Below are positions 22,801-33,132 of a stretch of DNA of 64,000 bases, in pieces. The stretch comes from Conchocele bisecta (Eukaryota; Mollusca; Bivalvia; Lucinida; Thyasiridae): NCBI GenBank assembly GCA_029237695.1, contig CM055268.1:49990418-50054417 (forward strand). The letters run 5' to 3'. Made by a program: the position numbers and the translations under genes. A model generated the notes under the pieces. It was not told where the DNA came from. It saw only the letters and a list, made by a program, of their open reading frames with translations, and made no database searches. Numbering within the stretch: the first letter of the stretch is position 1; every line of letters begins with the position of its first letter.

Positions 22801-23740
22801 TTTTATATTTGGTTATGCTAGAATGGCCTTCGCAGCCGCAAGCGGACGGGATTCCCAGGTGGCGGCCAGCCAGACGCTGACACCGCCCCCCGCGGCCCCC
22901 TCCCCATACGGTCCATTCGGGAGTTAATACAGTGTCCACCCAGGGGGCGGCAGCTCGCAGGATATTGTTAAAATGATCTAGGGTTTGCTATTTGTTTGAC
23001 GCCAGCAATCCGCATGAAAGGCATTGGCGTTCGTAGCTACCCGATTCGGTTGTGCTAACCACTCGTCCGACCGGGCACCATATTAACTGTTTGAGTTTGA
23101 TTGGTCTGTATAATTAATGATTGTAATAGTTGGATGTTTGGGTTGATTGCCTCGTGATCAATGATAACCGCCAGGTACTACCATTATGGAAGAAATGGTA
23201 TAGGTGCAGTTATATTATACTTATTTGATTGCATCGCATATCGTGACATTATTTTACTTTCCTTGTTGCAAGTCAACTCGCTATTGTTATGAGACCAGTG
23301 GCACCAGTGAGCAGACTAAAGGTGAGAATTGTTGTAGCATTGGATGCAGGCAGCACCCAGCTGCCACCATTGATCAAATATTAATTCTAGTATTATTATT
23401 AGGTGCGAGAATCCAGCAGGCAGTCGAGCAGCATAGTATGTAAGTCCTCTCGTTGCCGGAGAAACATGTATCCCCGACACAAGTGATGTTGCTCGTCATT
23501 CGACTATTCACTCTAGAATGAGTAACGCCTCCCGGCCGAGTGTACGGACGTCTATTGACATGTTTAAAGATTATATTAGATTGGTAAATCCTGAAAATAT
23601 TTACAGCAGTTTTCAGATATGGGATGGAGACAATGGGGCCCAGTGTCACGGACGTAACTTAGCTCGGCAACTCCATCGGGTTTTTTAATGTGTTTCTATC
23701 CACGATACCGGCGTATAACTGTTTGCATGAGTTGTATTTT
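19860..23740. other. Unclassified domain with GC-rich patches
   Basis: Base composition here differs from the surrounding AT-rich DNA. GC-rich patches lie at about 20110-20540, 21100-21500, 22100-22250 and 22820-22960. The frame at 20065-20538 is proline/glutamine/arginine-rich and runs into GGAGGGGGGACTAAG and a T-run. Blocks near 21900-21960 and 23020-23075 (TAGCTACCCCGATTCAGTTATGCTA-like) are related direct repeats, as are blocks near 22625 and 22785 (GATTACTTGTATGTTA). It could be a large decayed retroelement, gag-like at the left, lying downstream of the LINE's 3' end at ~23750. No reverse transcriptase, integrase or protease motif was found, so the class stays open. Confidence 0.4.
22122..22542 (+). 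CDS. Possible two-exon coding fragment, unknown function
   Basis: An acceptor-like tract (pyrimidine-rich, ending GATATCGCAG) precedes a GC-richer frame reading VRGDFTVPDNDIPTTPAVPE, LRRDRKKPWHFMNG and onward. A possible donor (CGGTGCGC, ~22272) leaves phase 2. Another acceptor-like tract ending TTGTTGCAG (~22359) opens a compatible frame ending ...STHYPYHYY and a stop at 22542. One uninterrupted frame also spans both. I do not recognise the protein. It may be chance within a decayed element. Confidence 0.2.
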
Positions 23741-23749
23741 AAAATAAAA

Positions 23750-25261
23750 TAAATATATCATTTATTTTTGTCAGCTTTTAATTTTAGTGGAGCAACGGTG
23801 TCATGTTTATATTTTATTCCAGTACCCTGTCGCCTTAATGTATTTTAGTACAGCTAAGTGTATTTCATTTTCGCATTCTTTAGGGGGGAATATTAAATTA
23901 TATGGAGATGATATAACATTATTTTTTAAGCAGACAGCGGCTAGATCTTCTCTTGCTAATTCATACGCTGTGCAGAAGAAGAAATAGTGGTCCAGTTCTT
24001 CTATTTCATCTTCGTCGCACTGACTAAAATTCAAAGCTACATCAATATCGCTGCCATGTGGATGAAGATTTGCCTTTATACCGTTTCTACCTAGTCTGAG
24101 TCGTGTTATTATTTTATATGACATTATATCCTTGCTGTTTTGTTTACATTTATTTGGTATGGTGGGCACCGTGACTTGAAATGTGTGCCCGCCATATTAA
24201 TGCTTATGAATGTTATCCCATCGTTTTTGCCAAAATGATTTTATTTTTTGTTTAATGACTGAATATAATTCTCTGTGTGTAGGCAGAGTATTATCTTGTG
24301 TACCTATCAAATGATCTGTGCTTGCCGCTCGGTCGGCTTCTTCGTTTCCAGGTATTCCAACATGTGAGGGTACCCAGTCTATATTAATATCTTTCCCTTG
24401 TTCCATATGTTTACTTATAATAATTGTAATGGTATGGACCTTGACAGGTCTCGTTTTAGACGTGCCTGTGTTGATTGTTTGGATGGAGCTTAGTGAGTCT
24501 GTTATGATTACAGTTTTATTGTAGTTTTTTAATTTTAGGTTGAATATGAGGGCTTTTTCAATTGCAATAAGTTCCGAAGTAAATACAGTTAGATTGGGGG
24601 CCAGTTTGTATTTTTCTACGTGACTTAGTTCCGGGACCACAAACGCAGCTGAGGTGATACCGAGTTCTGGGTTTCTGCTACCGTCCGTATAGATGTGTAG
24701 GCAGTCTTTCCAATTATTTTCTAAATGTTTCATTGCGTGTTTGAGGCTAAGGGTTGGATTCGTATTATCTTTTATAATTTCAGTGAGATCAAATCGAGCT
24801 GAAATTTCAAATAGATAATACGGGGTATGCGTTTTGAATGGCTGCATCTCGCATCCACCCAAATCATATTCTTCTATTAAGGTTAGTGCATTCATTGCAT
24901 AACACGTTTTTATATTGACTTTTTTGTTGGTATAATTATTGACTGTGTTGGTTGCGTCTCGTTTTAGTTTAATCATATTGTATTTGTATGCTGGTTTGAG
25001 TTGTATTAGTTCGTTGATTGGTAGGTGAGCGCCATGTGGTTGGGTTCGGACCCAGTATTTGAGTAATGTTTGTTCCCTTTTTAAATCTAGTGGTAACACT
25101 GCTGTTTCTATTTCGATTACTTGCTTATTGGTGTGTAACGGCCTATCAACAGCTAAGGTCATGTAAGGCCGGGCAAACGGGTTCCATCCCATTTTAACCA
25201 GATCAGAATATTTACATTCAACTGTCGCATACGAAATACCAAAGACGTATGTGAGGGCCAA
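23750..25261 (-). pseudogene. 3' part of a LINE with RNase H
   Basis: This is the C-terminal end of a non-LTR retrotransposon protein. The RNase H type 1 domain is clear, with catalytic acids in YTDGSRN, ELIAIEKAL, ITDSLSSIQ and WVPSHVGIPGNEEADRAA. These residues degrade the RNA strand of RNA-DNA hybrids during retrotransposition. A zinc-knuckle-like tail (SQCDEDEIEELDHYFFFC) follows in the same frame after one stop codon at 24197-24199. Domain order and tail fit I/Nimb/Ingi-type elements rather than CR1. The reverse transcriptase and endonuclease are absent, so the copy is 5'-truncated at about 25265, where other repeats begin. The 3' UTR runs to ~23750, where AT-rich sequence begins. Confidence 0.85.
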
Positions 25262-25388
25262 ACAAGGTATACAATCGCAGAGTATAAAATGGATCGACTA
25301 CAGTGATCACAATGATTATTTGACCGTATTCAGTACCTAGTGTGCACACCTTGGGGGCGTTGAGCAATGTTTGGCGAAGTCTGCGCAT

Positions 25389-25660
25389 TTAATGTACACA
25401 TGACAGAATGACACGTTGAGGCATTGCTTCCCATTCTTCATGAAGAACTACTTCAAGCTGTCTAACATTATCAGGTGAATTTAGTCTTGACTCTGCGTCC
25501 CAGCTCATCCCAGACATGCTATATAGGATTGATGTATGGGCTAAGAGATGGTCATTGCATGCCATTGATGTTAATACCACGTAGCAAATTGGTTGTTACA
25601 CGAGCTGAATGTGGTCTGGCATTATCATGTTGGAAATACTGCAATGCGTTTCATCGCAGA
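25389..25660 (-). pseudogene. Tc1-like transposase, C-terminal fragment
   Basis: On the minus strand the conserved Tc1 motif QHDNARPHSARVTTNLL (second catalytic D) is followed by SLSPYINPI...HVWDELGRRV, where the third catalytic residue region sits. Then NVRQLEVVLHEEWEAMPQRV closes the protein. Stops and frameshifts interrupt it, and the usual ...NPIEHLWD glutamate is lost to a stop. It is a dead cut-and-paste transposon, distinct from the copy at 26785-27612. Confidence 0.85.
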
Positions 25661-26784
25661 AAATGCACAGCTAGCGGTCGCAAAATAGTGAACACACTTG
25701 TTCATGAACTATCGAACCATTTATATACTGTATTTTCTTCTGGCCTTAAGTACATATACCACAGTTATTTCTACCTGAAACATACATATCCATGTATCTA
25801 GAAGCCACAACATTTATATTTGACAGAAACATTCAAAATGCGATCAGCTAAATGCCCAATCTCCAATTAAGATGCGTCACAAATATAACACGAGAAAATG
25901 GACGCACTCCGTTCGTTAACACCAATTTTCCAGACCTAAATTAGGACGAAGAAGATGACTAACTCCATCCAATAATTGTCGTCTAACATTAGTGTCAGTT
26001 ATTCATGAATTTAAAGGTCATAACTAGTGAATACACTACATATGAATCACATGGTTCTATGCGTCCCCTAAAAAGACATATACTACACAACATTATGGCG
26101 GCCATTTTGAATTATTTACGCATTTCAATCACGATGATATTTATTCAATACTAGTCTTGCTTGACTCGTTGATCAATAGTGCATTAATATCGACTCATAA
26201 ACGAACACATCAAAGTGGAAACTGTTAAATCGATGGCCATACTGGATAAAACATGGTTTGTTTCCATGGCAACATAAATCATGACTTTAAACCGTTTGTA
26301 CATTTAGCTCAAGTCCATACACGATATTTGTCTGTGTATTCGTCCTAGATTAAGTGAAGTAATCGTTCACAATTAAGTGGTTAACGGCTTAAACAGTGAT
26401 TGTTACGAACATTTGAACTTAGACCTTGAATTTTGCCTTTCATTCTACATATTTTAATTTTGCTTATTGTAGCTCAGTATGTGCTGAACATAACAATACT
26501 GAGTAAAAAAAGAAACGTCCCTCCCTATTTAAGTGAAGATTGCCAGAAATCTAAGAGTCATAGGGTCAAAACCAGTACCAAAATAAACTTCATTCATTTC
26601 TGGATCGACATCAGTTTTTGAAATTTTGATCGCATGCGGAGTTGTTAAACAAATCATCTGCGAAGTTGGTAGGGGTCGAACTCAAAAATCACAAAATCGT
26701 TTGTCACGCGTTAAATTTCAGAGGATACAGTTTGATTTAAAGTGTAAAGTCTGTTCGAAATTCCTTAATAGCGAGTGTGCCCTA
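25661..26784. other. Non-coding, no recognised feature
   Basis: Short frames without motifs. A GGCGGCCATTTTGAATTAT block at ~26098 is of the ATGGCGGCC type seen also at 2130, 2270 and 44220. No gene is seen. Confidence 0.45.
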
Positions 26785-27612
26785 ATGGTTGACGTAATTC
26801 TCCGACGCATTGACTTGACGTAACGCATCATGGCGTTCGGCAGATTACGCCATTCCGCTGCAATGCCAGCGTAAGCTGACGAGAATTGTTAATATATTGG
26901 TTTGCCCTAGCGTTCCGATAGGGTTGAGATCGGAGGGGGGGGGGGGGGGGTGCGCGCAGGCCTTTGCATGACGTCCACGTTGTTTATTGCCAAGAACTGT
27001 GCGTTCGGGCGTGCATTATCTTGCAGCATCACGCCAGGACTATGATTACGAATTGAATGAATACATGTGGCCTTAAAACGTCATCAATATAACGTTGGGC
27101 AGTGGTGTTGCCCTGTATAATTACCAGCTCTGTCTTGCGGATTCACATAATCCTGCACTGCCATTACGCTTCATCCTCCAAACTTATCCCTCTCCACCGC
27201 ACAGCAGTCCGCGAATCTTTCGTTCTTGCGTCTGTATACACGCAATCTGTCATCTGCATGGCTGATGGTGAACCGATATTCGTCTGCAAAAAGAACTCTG
27301 TCCCAGTCAGCCCGCCTCCAATTAAGATGGCCTGGAGGCACGGTGATGCTGACCAGTGTACTGGCGTCGAGCTCTGATTGGTTGTGCGTTACGACGTAAC
27401 CGATTGCGGATGGTCTGCCCATAGACCCCGTAACGCCGAGCTGTGACGGTGGCTGACAAAAGGCGTTGACGCAAGTGCGTCAACGAAATATAACGGTCTG
27501 TTCTTGCCGTCGTCACACGAGGCCTACCAGCTCGAGGACGGTCGCGTGCCGTCACGTCAACCTCCAACATCCAAATTGCCTGATGTCTGCCCTTTTCACA
27601 AAGCCGTGGCAT
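26785..27612 (-). pseudogene. Tc1-like transposase relic
   Basis: Reading leftward from 27612, MPRLCEKGRHQAIWMLEVDV runs directly into RDRPRAGRPRVTTARTDRYI. Most of the N-terminal helix-turn-helix seems to have been deleted between two similar CGxGAC segments. Then come ADWDRVLFADEYRFTISHAD (first D), CCAVERDKFGG, LQDNARPN (second D) and SDLNPIG, where family members normally have NPIE, so the third acidic residue is Gly. Frames change several times. A run of 16 G at 26935-26950 replaces part of the SPDLNP region. The C-terminal MMRYVKSMRRR motif is recognisable. Non-functional. Confidence 0.85.
26935..26950. repeat. Poly-G tract
   Basis: Sixteen consecutive G on the plus strand inside the Tc1 relic. 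Such runs are prone to length variation and to base-calling error, so the apparent length is uncertain. Confidence 0.9.
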
Positions 27613-27807
27613 AATGAATCAATGAGAAGAGTAGTGTATGGGAGTCAAAATGATACGAGGTTAAAAACACTATATAAATATATATACAAAAATCAAAAAC
27701 AAAAAACCACCAAGGGGGGAGTAGGCTCACAAAAAATCGCCAAAAACATGAGAATGTGGTATTACGACGATGATATTTGTTTTTGTCGTCTTGTTATTTT
27801 TTTTCTG

Positions 27808-28350
27808 TCGTATTTATCCACAATTGGGACGAAAACATCCACAATCGTACTACCACCTACCCACCCTAGTATCCACAATTGGGACGAAAACATCGTCTTC
27901 TGTACTACCACCTACCCAGTCCGAGTATCCACAATTGGTACACTAGTATACACAATTGGGACGGTCAAAAATGGTATTTATTCTAGGCAATTTGCGACAA
28001 TTTCGTATTTTTATCCATTTTTGGACGTCAGAAATCCACAATTGGGACGCGAGTATCCACAATTTGGACACGATATCCACAATTGCACTCGTAGTACAAA
28101 AGACGACGTTTTGGTCACACTAGTGGATACCCCAACCCAACCTAGTATCCACAATTGGTGCACTAGTATACACAATTGGGATGGTCAAAAATGGTATTTT
28201 TTCTAGTCAATTTGCGACAATGTCGTATTTTTATCCATTTTTGGGCGTGAGAAATCCACAATTGGGACGCGAGTATACACAATTGGGTCACGATATCCAC
28301 AATTGCACCCGTAGTACAAAAGACGATGATTTGATCCCAATTGTGGATAT
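27808..28350. repeat. Array of TATCCACAATTGGGACG motifs, 217-bp higher-order duplication
   Basis: The 16-17-bp motif occurs more than ten times, mostly in plus orientation. At the right edge it is inverted (ATCCCAATTGTGGATA, ~28334-28350), as if closing a terminal inverted repeat. A ~217-bp block holding CGGTCAAAAATGGTATTT and TTTTTATCCATTTTTGG is present twice (about 27930-28145 and 28150-28350). The long frame 27466-28206 is a by-product. It resembles the other AATT-cored arrays at 35745 and 49930. Confidence 0.8.
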
Positions 28351-28355
28351 TTTCT

Positions 28356-29131
28356 GTAAACGAGGTCAAACGATGACGAAATGTTCATAGCAAATGCGGA
28401 ATATAATTCCACATTTGCTATGAAATTGTGTTTGTTTATTGGTATTTAATGGCCTATCAACAGCTAAGGTCATGTAAGGCTGGGCCAACGGGTTATATGC
28501 CGTATTTAACCTGCTGTATTTGGGGGAAATTCCAAAATCAGAACGGAATATTTACATCGATAACAAATATATTCAGCCCTGAAATTAGAATAACATGACC
28601 TGGTGCCAGATACATACCACACCACCACCACACCAGTCACTTGGCCCTTTCCCATATAACCAGATTTTACACTCACATGCAAGAATGCCAAATACGTACA
28701 TGAGGGTCAAACCAGGTCTCCGTTCGGATTTCTTTAAATTATGCATAGCATGCTCCCACCTGCCACCCACTATGAAATGTTGTCAACGTTTAATGTCATG
28801 TATGGAAAATTGTGTACATTTTGTTCAGAATTTTCATGAGATATCGCACATATTGTTATTATGTACAAAATCACATGTCGTGCCTCGATTATGAATTCAC
28901 ACTTAGATAGAAATGCCTTCCAATAATGACAAGCAACTATATGATAGTCAAATATTTATATGTGCCAGTGATACTCCATCGGATATTTGGCCTTATTAGT
29001 GACCATTGCAGACCCAATCGGATCCTGCATTTCAAGTAGACATGACGGACCGGGTTAGACTGGTTAGGAAGCTCAATGAACCAACTGTTCTCTTACGTAA
29101 TAAAATCATGGGCTGTTGCGTTTACTGTACT
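28356..29131. other. Non-coding; contains a SINE-tail block
   Basis: GGCCTATCAACAGCTAAGGT with CATGTAAGGC at ~28450-28482 matches the block inside the LINE at 25138-25170 and SINE tails elsewhere. ATTCCAAAATCAGAACGG at ~28530 recurs at ~46690. TTTTCATGAGATATCGCACA at ~28830 belongs to the TTCCGTAAATGACGTC MITE family. No gene. Confidence 0.5.
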
Positions 29132-29631
29132 NNNNNNNNNNNNNNNNNNNNNNNNNNNNNNNNNNNNNNNNNNNNNNNNNNNNNNNNNNNNNNNNNNNNN
29201 NNNNNNNNNNNNNNNNNNNNNNNNNNNNNNNNNNNNNNNNNNNNNNNNNNNNNNNNNNNNNNNNNNNNNNNNNNNNNNNNNNNNNNNNNNNNNNNNNNNN
29301 NNNNNNNNNNNNNNNNNNNNNNNNNNNNNNNNNNNNNNNNNNNNNNNNNNNNNNNNNNNNNNNNNNNNNNNNNNNNNNNNNNNNNNNNNNNNNNNNNNNN
29401 NNNNNNNNNNNNNNNNNNNNNNNNNNNNNNNNNNNNNNNNNNNNNNNNNNNNNNNNNNNNNNNNNNNNNNNNNNNNNNNNNNNNNNNNNNNNNNNNNNNN
29501 NNNNNNNNNNNNNNNNNNNNNNNNNNNNNNNNNNNNNNNNNNNNNNNNNNNNNNNNNNNNNNNNNNNNNNNNNNNNNNNNNNNNNNNNNNNNNNNNNNNN
29601 NNNNNNNNNNNNNNNNNNNNNNNNNNNNNNN
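29132..29631. other. Assembly gap (500 N)
   Basis: Exactly 500 N, the usual placeholder for unknown length. The 12 bases before it (GTTTACTGTACT) are repeated exactly after it, and both flanks belong to one palindrome, so the real gap may be zero or negative. Frames that run across the N are meaningless. Confidence 0.98.
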
Positions 29632-30076
29632 GTTTACTGTACTACGAACAACATTTGGTCTGTCTAAATGTTTAAACAGACCAAATGTTGTTCATAATAC
29701 AGTAAACGCAACTGCCCATGGTTTCATTACTTATATTTACACTGCATTTTCGGATGTAAATAACCCTAAACGGCGCAAAAATTAGGAATATTATTGTCTT
29801 ACGTCGTTTTATCGCAATTCATGGAACAGCGACGTTGCCGGTCAATAGCGTGACGTTATTGACAATGACGATGAACGTCATGTAATCTAATGACGTCAAG
29901 AAAACTTTAACGAATCAACATCGCGCGACGTCACGTGGGGCTAATGTAATGTACTAGGGTATGAACGCAATACTTGAATGAGCGTTTCCATTATAACTCA
30001 TCAATCACATAAAATATATATTATAATACGAGATACTGATAACTTTCTATTACAGAGTGTACTGCCTACATATACA
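29632..30076. other. Palindrome right arm, then non-coding
   Basis: ACGAACAACATTTGGTCTGT / ACAGACCAAATGTTGTTC forms a hairpin at ~29643-29694, followed by ATACAGTAAACGCAACTGCC, the complement of the sequence left of the gap. The remaining ~350 bp contains several TGACGT motifs (about 29840-29930) and no gene. Confidence 0.6.
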
Positions 30077-30080
30077 TTAA

Positions 30081-30266
30081 AAGTACATGCCCACTCAGTA
30101 GGCACAAAATGTTTTTTATAGGAATTTAATAAGTGCATAATTGTGTCACTATTCCATCAGTTCTCAAAATTACGAGTGTCTGCTATACAAATATAACCAT
30201 TAATGTTTATTTTAATGATCGTGACGCGCGGTGGCATCATGCTATTTTCAATTGCAAATAAGGCAT
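30081..30266. mobile_element. TTAA-flanked MITE, left half
   Basis: TTAA at 30077-30080, then AAGTACATGCCCACTCAG and the family interior as far as CAAATAAGGCATGA, ending abruptly at a GACG microsatellite. Confidence 0.75.
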
Positions 30267-30290
30267 GACGGACGGACGGACGGACGGACT
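30267..30290. repeat. (GACG)n microsatellite
   Basis: About five GACG units at the truncated end of the MITE half-copy. Confidence 0.85.
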
Positions 30291-30958
30291 GTCAGTCTCC
30301 GTGGAAACATACATGAAAACGCGTTTCAGCGGTCACACCATGAGCAATAATGAATATGATTAGTAGGAACAAAGCTGACTACACCATTCCAAGCTATCAC
30401 ATAGTGCAACACATTGAATATCTGATCCAATACTCAATTTAAAATGTATAGTATGCTCAGCCTCCGTGGAGACATACATAAATTGCGCATGCCGCTCATA
30501 TTTCAGGGTGTCAGCGCTGGGTATTGGGTATAGTTTTCAACTAGCAATAACCACGCCTCGGATAAACCTCATTGGCTATGGTACCGCCACTGCGCAAAGC
30601 TGACAACATCAGTAAGTCCTAGGTGTTTGATCATCATACATATGTTCACGTAAAGGTGAGTGAATCGTTGTAACGTTCGAAATTCGTTTGTAAAACTTGT
30701 CGATAACTCATAGCCACACATGGGTAAGATTGGCAAGAGTTCGCTCCCTTCTATGCAATGTCTGTTGAGTTCTGTTCAAAACCCCTCATACTGTTTGTCT
30801 ACATACATGGATGTAAAGTGTGATTGAATAAATGTGGCTGCGACTGGAAAATATGACGTATAACCATTGCTAATATTGTAGAAGATACCAGCCTGCGTAT
30901 CCGAGCAACACGCGGCCCTTTTACTTGATATATGAAATGTATTATTTATAATTTGTAC
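30291..30958. repeat. Dispersed repeat shared with 6.5-7.3 kb
   Basis: GGTGTCAGCGCTGGGTATTG and ACCACGCCTCGGATAAACCTC with CACTGCGCAAAGC are in the same order as at 6577-7255, but here about 460 bp closer together. The intervening segment at 6.6-7.0 kb is therefore probably a later insertion. No gene. Confidence 0.55.
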
Positions 30959-30962
30959 TTAA

Positions 30963-31462
30963 AGGTGCATGCCCACTCAGTAAGCACAACATGTTCTGTA
31001 TATCAGGGACATCATCTGAGACATTTTCTGGCAAAATAAACATTCATTCACCATTACCCCACGTAATGATTGGCATTATGATACATTTTATATCAGACGT
31101 ACATTTCCACACTGATATCAGGGGCAATAACCGTGTTTCCTTAAAATGTTATCTGACATTACTATTTATTCTCGGTAGTTATTGTTTGATGTGCAATGAT
31201 CATACTTTATAATCTGTTGAAAATATTATTTTTTTAGGCGATTTAATTAGTATAAATAATTAGAAAATATCATGCCTCATTTGCATATGCAAATAGCCTG
31301 TTGCCACGGCGAGTCACTATCAGTAAAATAAATATTATGATAATGATTATATCTGTATAGCGGGCACTCGTAATTTATAGAACTGGTGGCATAGTGACAC
31401 AATCATACACTTATTTAATTCCTATAAAGAACAGTTTGTGCCTACTGATTGGGCATGTATCT
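30963..31462. mobile_element. TTAA-flanked MITE, complete copy
   Basis: A 500-bp element with ends AGGTGCATGCCCACTCAG and ...GGGCATGTATCT, flanked by TTAA at 30959-30962 and 31463-31466. The interior has inverted halves (CGTAATTTATAGAACTGG; ATGCCTCATTTGCATA) and no usable frame. TTAA targeting places it with piggyBac- or Kolobok-mobilised MITEs. This is the best reference copy in the window. Confidence 0.9.
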
Positions 31463-31623
31463 TTAATATATAATATATGTATGAATCTGCACGTAACGCA
31501 AAAATGCGTATGCGATATTGCATCTGGCAACACACGAGTCTAAACGGCGTATAGTGAATACTCTGGTCAAACGAACCGTCGATGTTCTAGCGCGTGAGAT
31601 GAGTCTGCAATGGTCGTCGTGGT

Positions 31624-31845
31624 CACAGGTGGAAGACTCGGACCTATGAATCCAAAAAAAAAATGCCTATTAAAAAAATCCCATTACCCCACCCACCTGG
31701 TATCATACTGTACATTACGTTAATATCATTTAATAACTTAATATATATAATAGAATATAGTACTTTATGAGACCAATTGGGTGGGGTAATGGATTTTTGG
31801 TGTGGGCATTTTGTTGGTGTCACAGGTCCGAGTCTTCCACCTGTG
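31624..31845. mobile_element. hAT-like MITE
   Basis: The ends CACAGGTGGAAGACTCGGAC and its complement enclose 222 bp. The flanks GTCGTGGT (31616-31623) and GTCGTGAT (31846-31853) form an 8-bp target duplication with one difference, as expected for hAT elements. Inside, CCCATTACCCCACCC is mirrored by GGGTGGGGTAATGG. No coding capacity. Confidence 0.8.
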
Positions 31846-32081
31846 GTCGTGATGGGTAGCTAACATTGAATTCACAGATCAGACTGCGTTAATGCGTAGA
31901 CTGATCTGGAACTTCGAACACTGGTCACCAAGGCAAAGCACAAAGTTTCTCGTGATGAGCCGTGCCTAATTACATCTACATATACTAATTTACGACACTG
32001 ACATTCATGGTTCAGCCTCGTATGATATTACAGGTTTCTCTCATACCTCATGTACAATGAATTGAGTGTAATACTGATTTA
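31846..32081. other. Non-coding spacer
   Basis: No open frame or repeat recognised. The fragment AACATTGAATTCACAGATCAG..GATCTGGAAC suggests a decayed GATC palindrome. Confidence 0.35.
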
Positions 32082-32660
32082 CTGAAACCTCTCTAGCCGG
32101 ACATCCTGGGGAACAGTTTGCCTGATTTACAGTGAAACCTCTCTAAGCCGGACACCCTGGAGAACAGTTTGCCTCTGGAGAACAGTTTGCCTCATTTACA
32201 GTGAAACCTCTCTAAGCTGGACACCCTGGAGAACAGTTTGCCACATTTACAGTGAAACCTCTCTAAGCCGGATACCCTGGAGAACAGTTTGCCTCATTTA
32301 CAGTGAAACCTCTCTAAGCCGGACACCCTGGAGAACAGTTTGCCTCATTTACAGTGAAACCTCTCTAAGCCGGACACCCTGGAGAACAGTTTGCCTCATT
32401 TACAGTGAAACCTCTCTAAGCCGGACACCCTGGGGGAACAGATTGCCTGAAAGTATAATGGGAAAAAAAAAACAATTTACAGTGAATACCTCTCAAAGCC
32501 GGGACACACTGGGGAACAGTTGGCCTGATTTACAGTGAAACCTCTCTAAGCCGGACACCCTGGGGAACAGTTTGCCTCATTTACAGTGAAACCTCTTTAA
32601 GCCGGAGGTCCCCAGGGTGTCCGGCTTAGAGAGGTTTCACTGTAAATCAGGCAAACTGTA
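32082..32660. repeat. 51-bp tandem array made of pogo-like transposon ends
   Basis: About nine units of TTTACAGTGAAACCTCTCTA, AGCCGGACACCCTGGAGAAC and AGTTTGCCTCA. The first ~30 bases are the terminal repeat of the pogo-like family (14880, 36223). The last unit is followed by the same sequence inverted (GGTGTCCGGCTTAGAGAGGT), forming a hairpin. One unit is partly duplicated (32166-32190) and one is interrupted by an A-rich 40-bp insert near 32450-32490. Internal units are nearly identical, so the array is recent. Confidence 0.9.
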
Positions 32661-32698
32661 AATCAGTAAACGCAATAGCCCAAGTTGTTATTCCTTAA

Positions 32699-33128
32699 AG
32701 GTACATGTCCACTCAGTAGGCACAAACTGTTCTTTATATCAGAGGCATCATCTGAGACATTTTCTGGCAAAATAAACATTCATTAACCATTGCCCAACGT
32801 ATTGATTGGCATTATTATACATTGTATATCAAACGCAAATTTCCACACTGATATCAGGGGCGATAACCGTGTTTCCTTAAAATGTTAAGTGCCATTACTA
32901 TGTATGCACTGTATTTATTTTTTGATCTGCAATATATCATGCCTCAATTGCATATGACAATAGCCTGATAGCACCGCGCGTCACTATCAGCAAAATAACT
33001 ATTACTAACTGATTATATCTGTATAGCGGACACTCCTAATTTTTAGAACTGGTGGAATAGTGACACAATTATACACTTATTTAATTCCTGTAAAGAACAG
33101 TTTGTGCCTACTGAGTGGTCATGTACCT
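32699..33128. mobile_element. TTAA-flanked MITE, complete copy
   Basis: A 430-bp element flanked by TTAA (32695-32698, 33129-33132), with ends AGGTACATGTCCACTCAG and ...ATGTACCT. The interior is as in 30963-31462, with a deletion in the middle. Non-coding. Confidence 0.9.
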
Positions 33129-33132
33129 TTAA

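Noticed and set aside
21919..23075. LTR pair bounding a retroelement
   Set aside because: The two related blocks are short and diverged, and lack TG...CA ends, a primer-binding site or target duplication.
27466..28206. 246-codon plus-strand frame
   Set aside because: Its first part is antisense to a Tc1 transposase relic and the rest is the CCACAATTGGGAC array.
29006..29785. Frames of 180-260 codons spanning the gap
   Set aside because: They consist almost entirely of N and carry no information.
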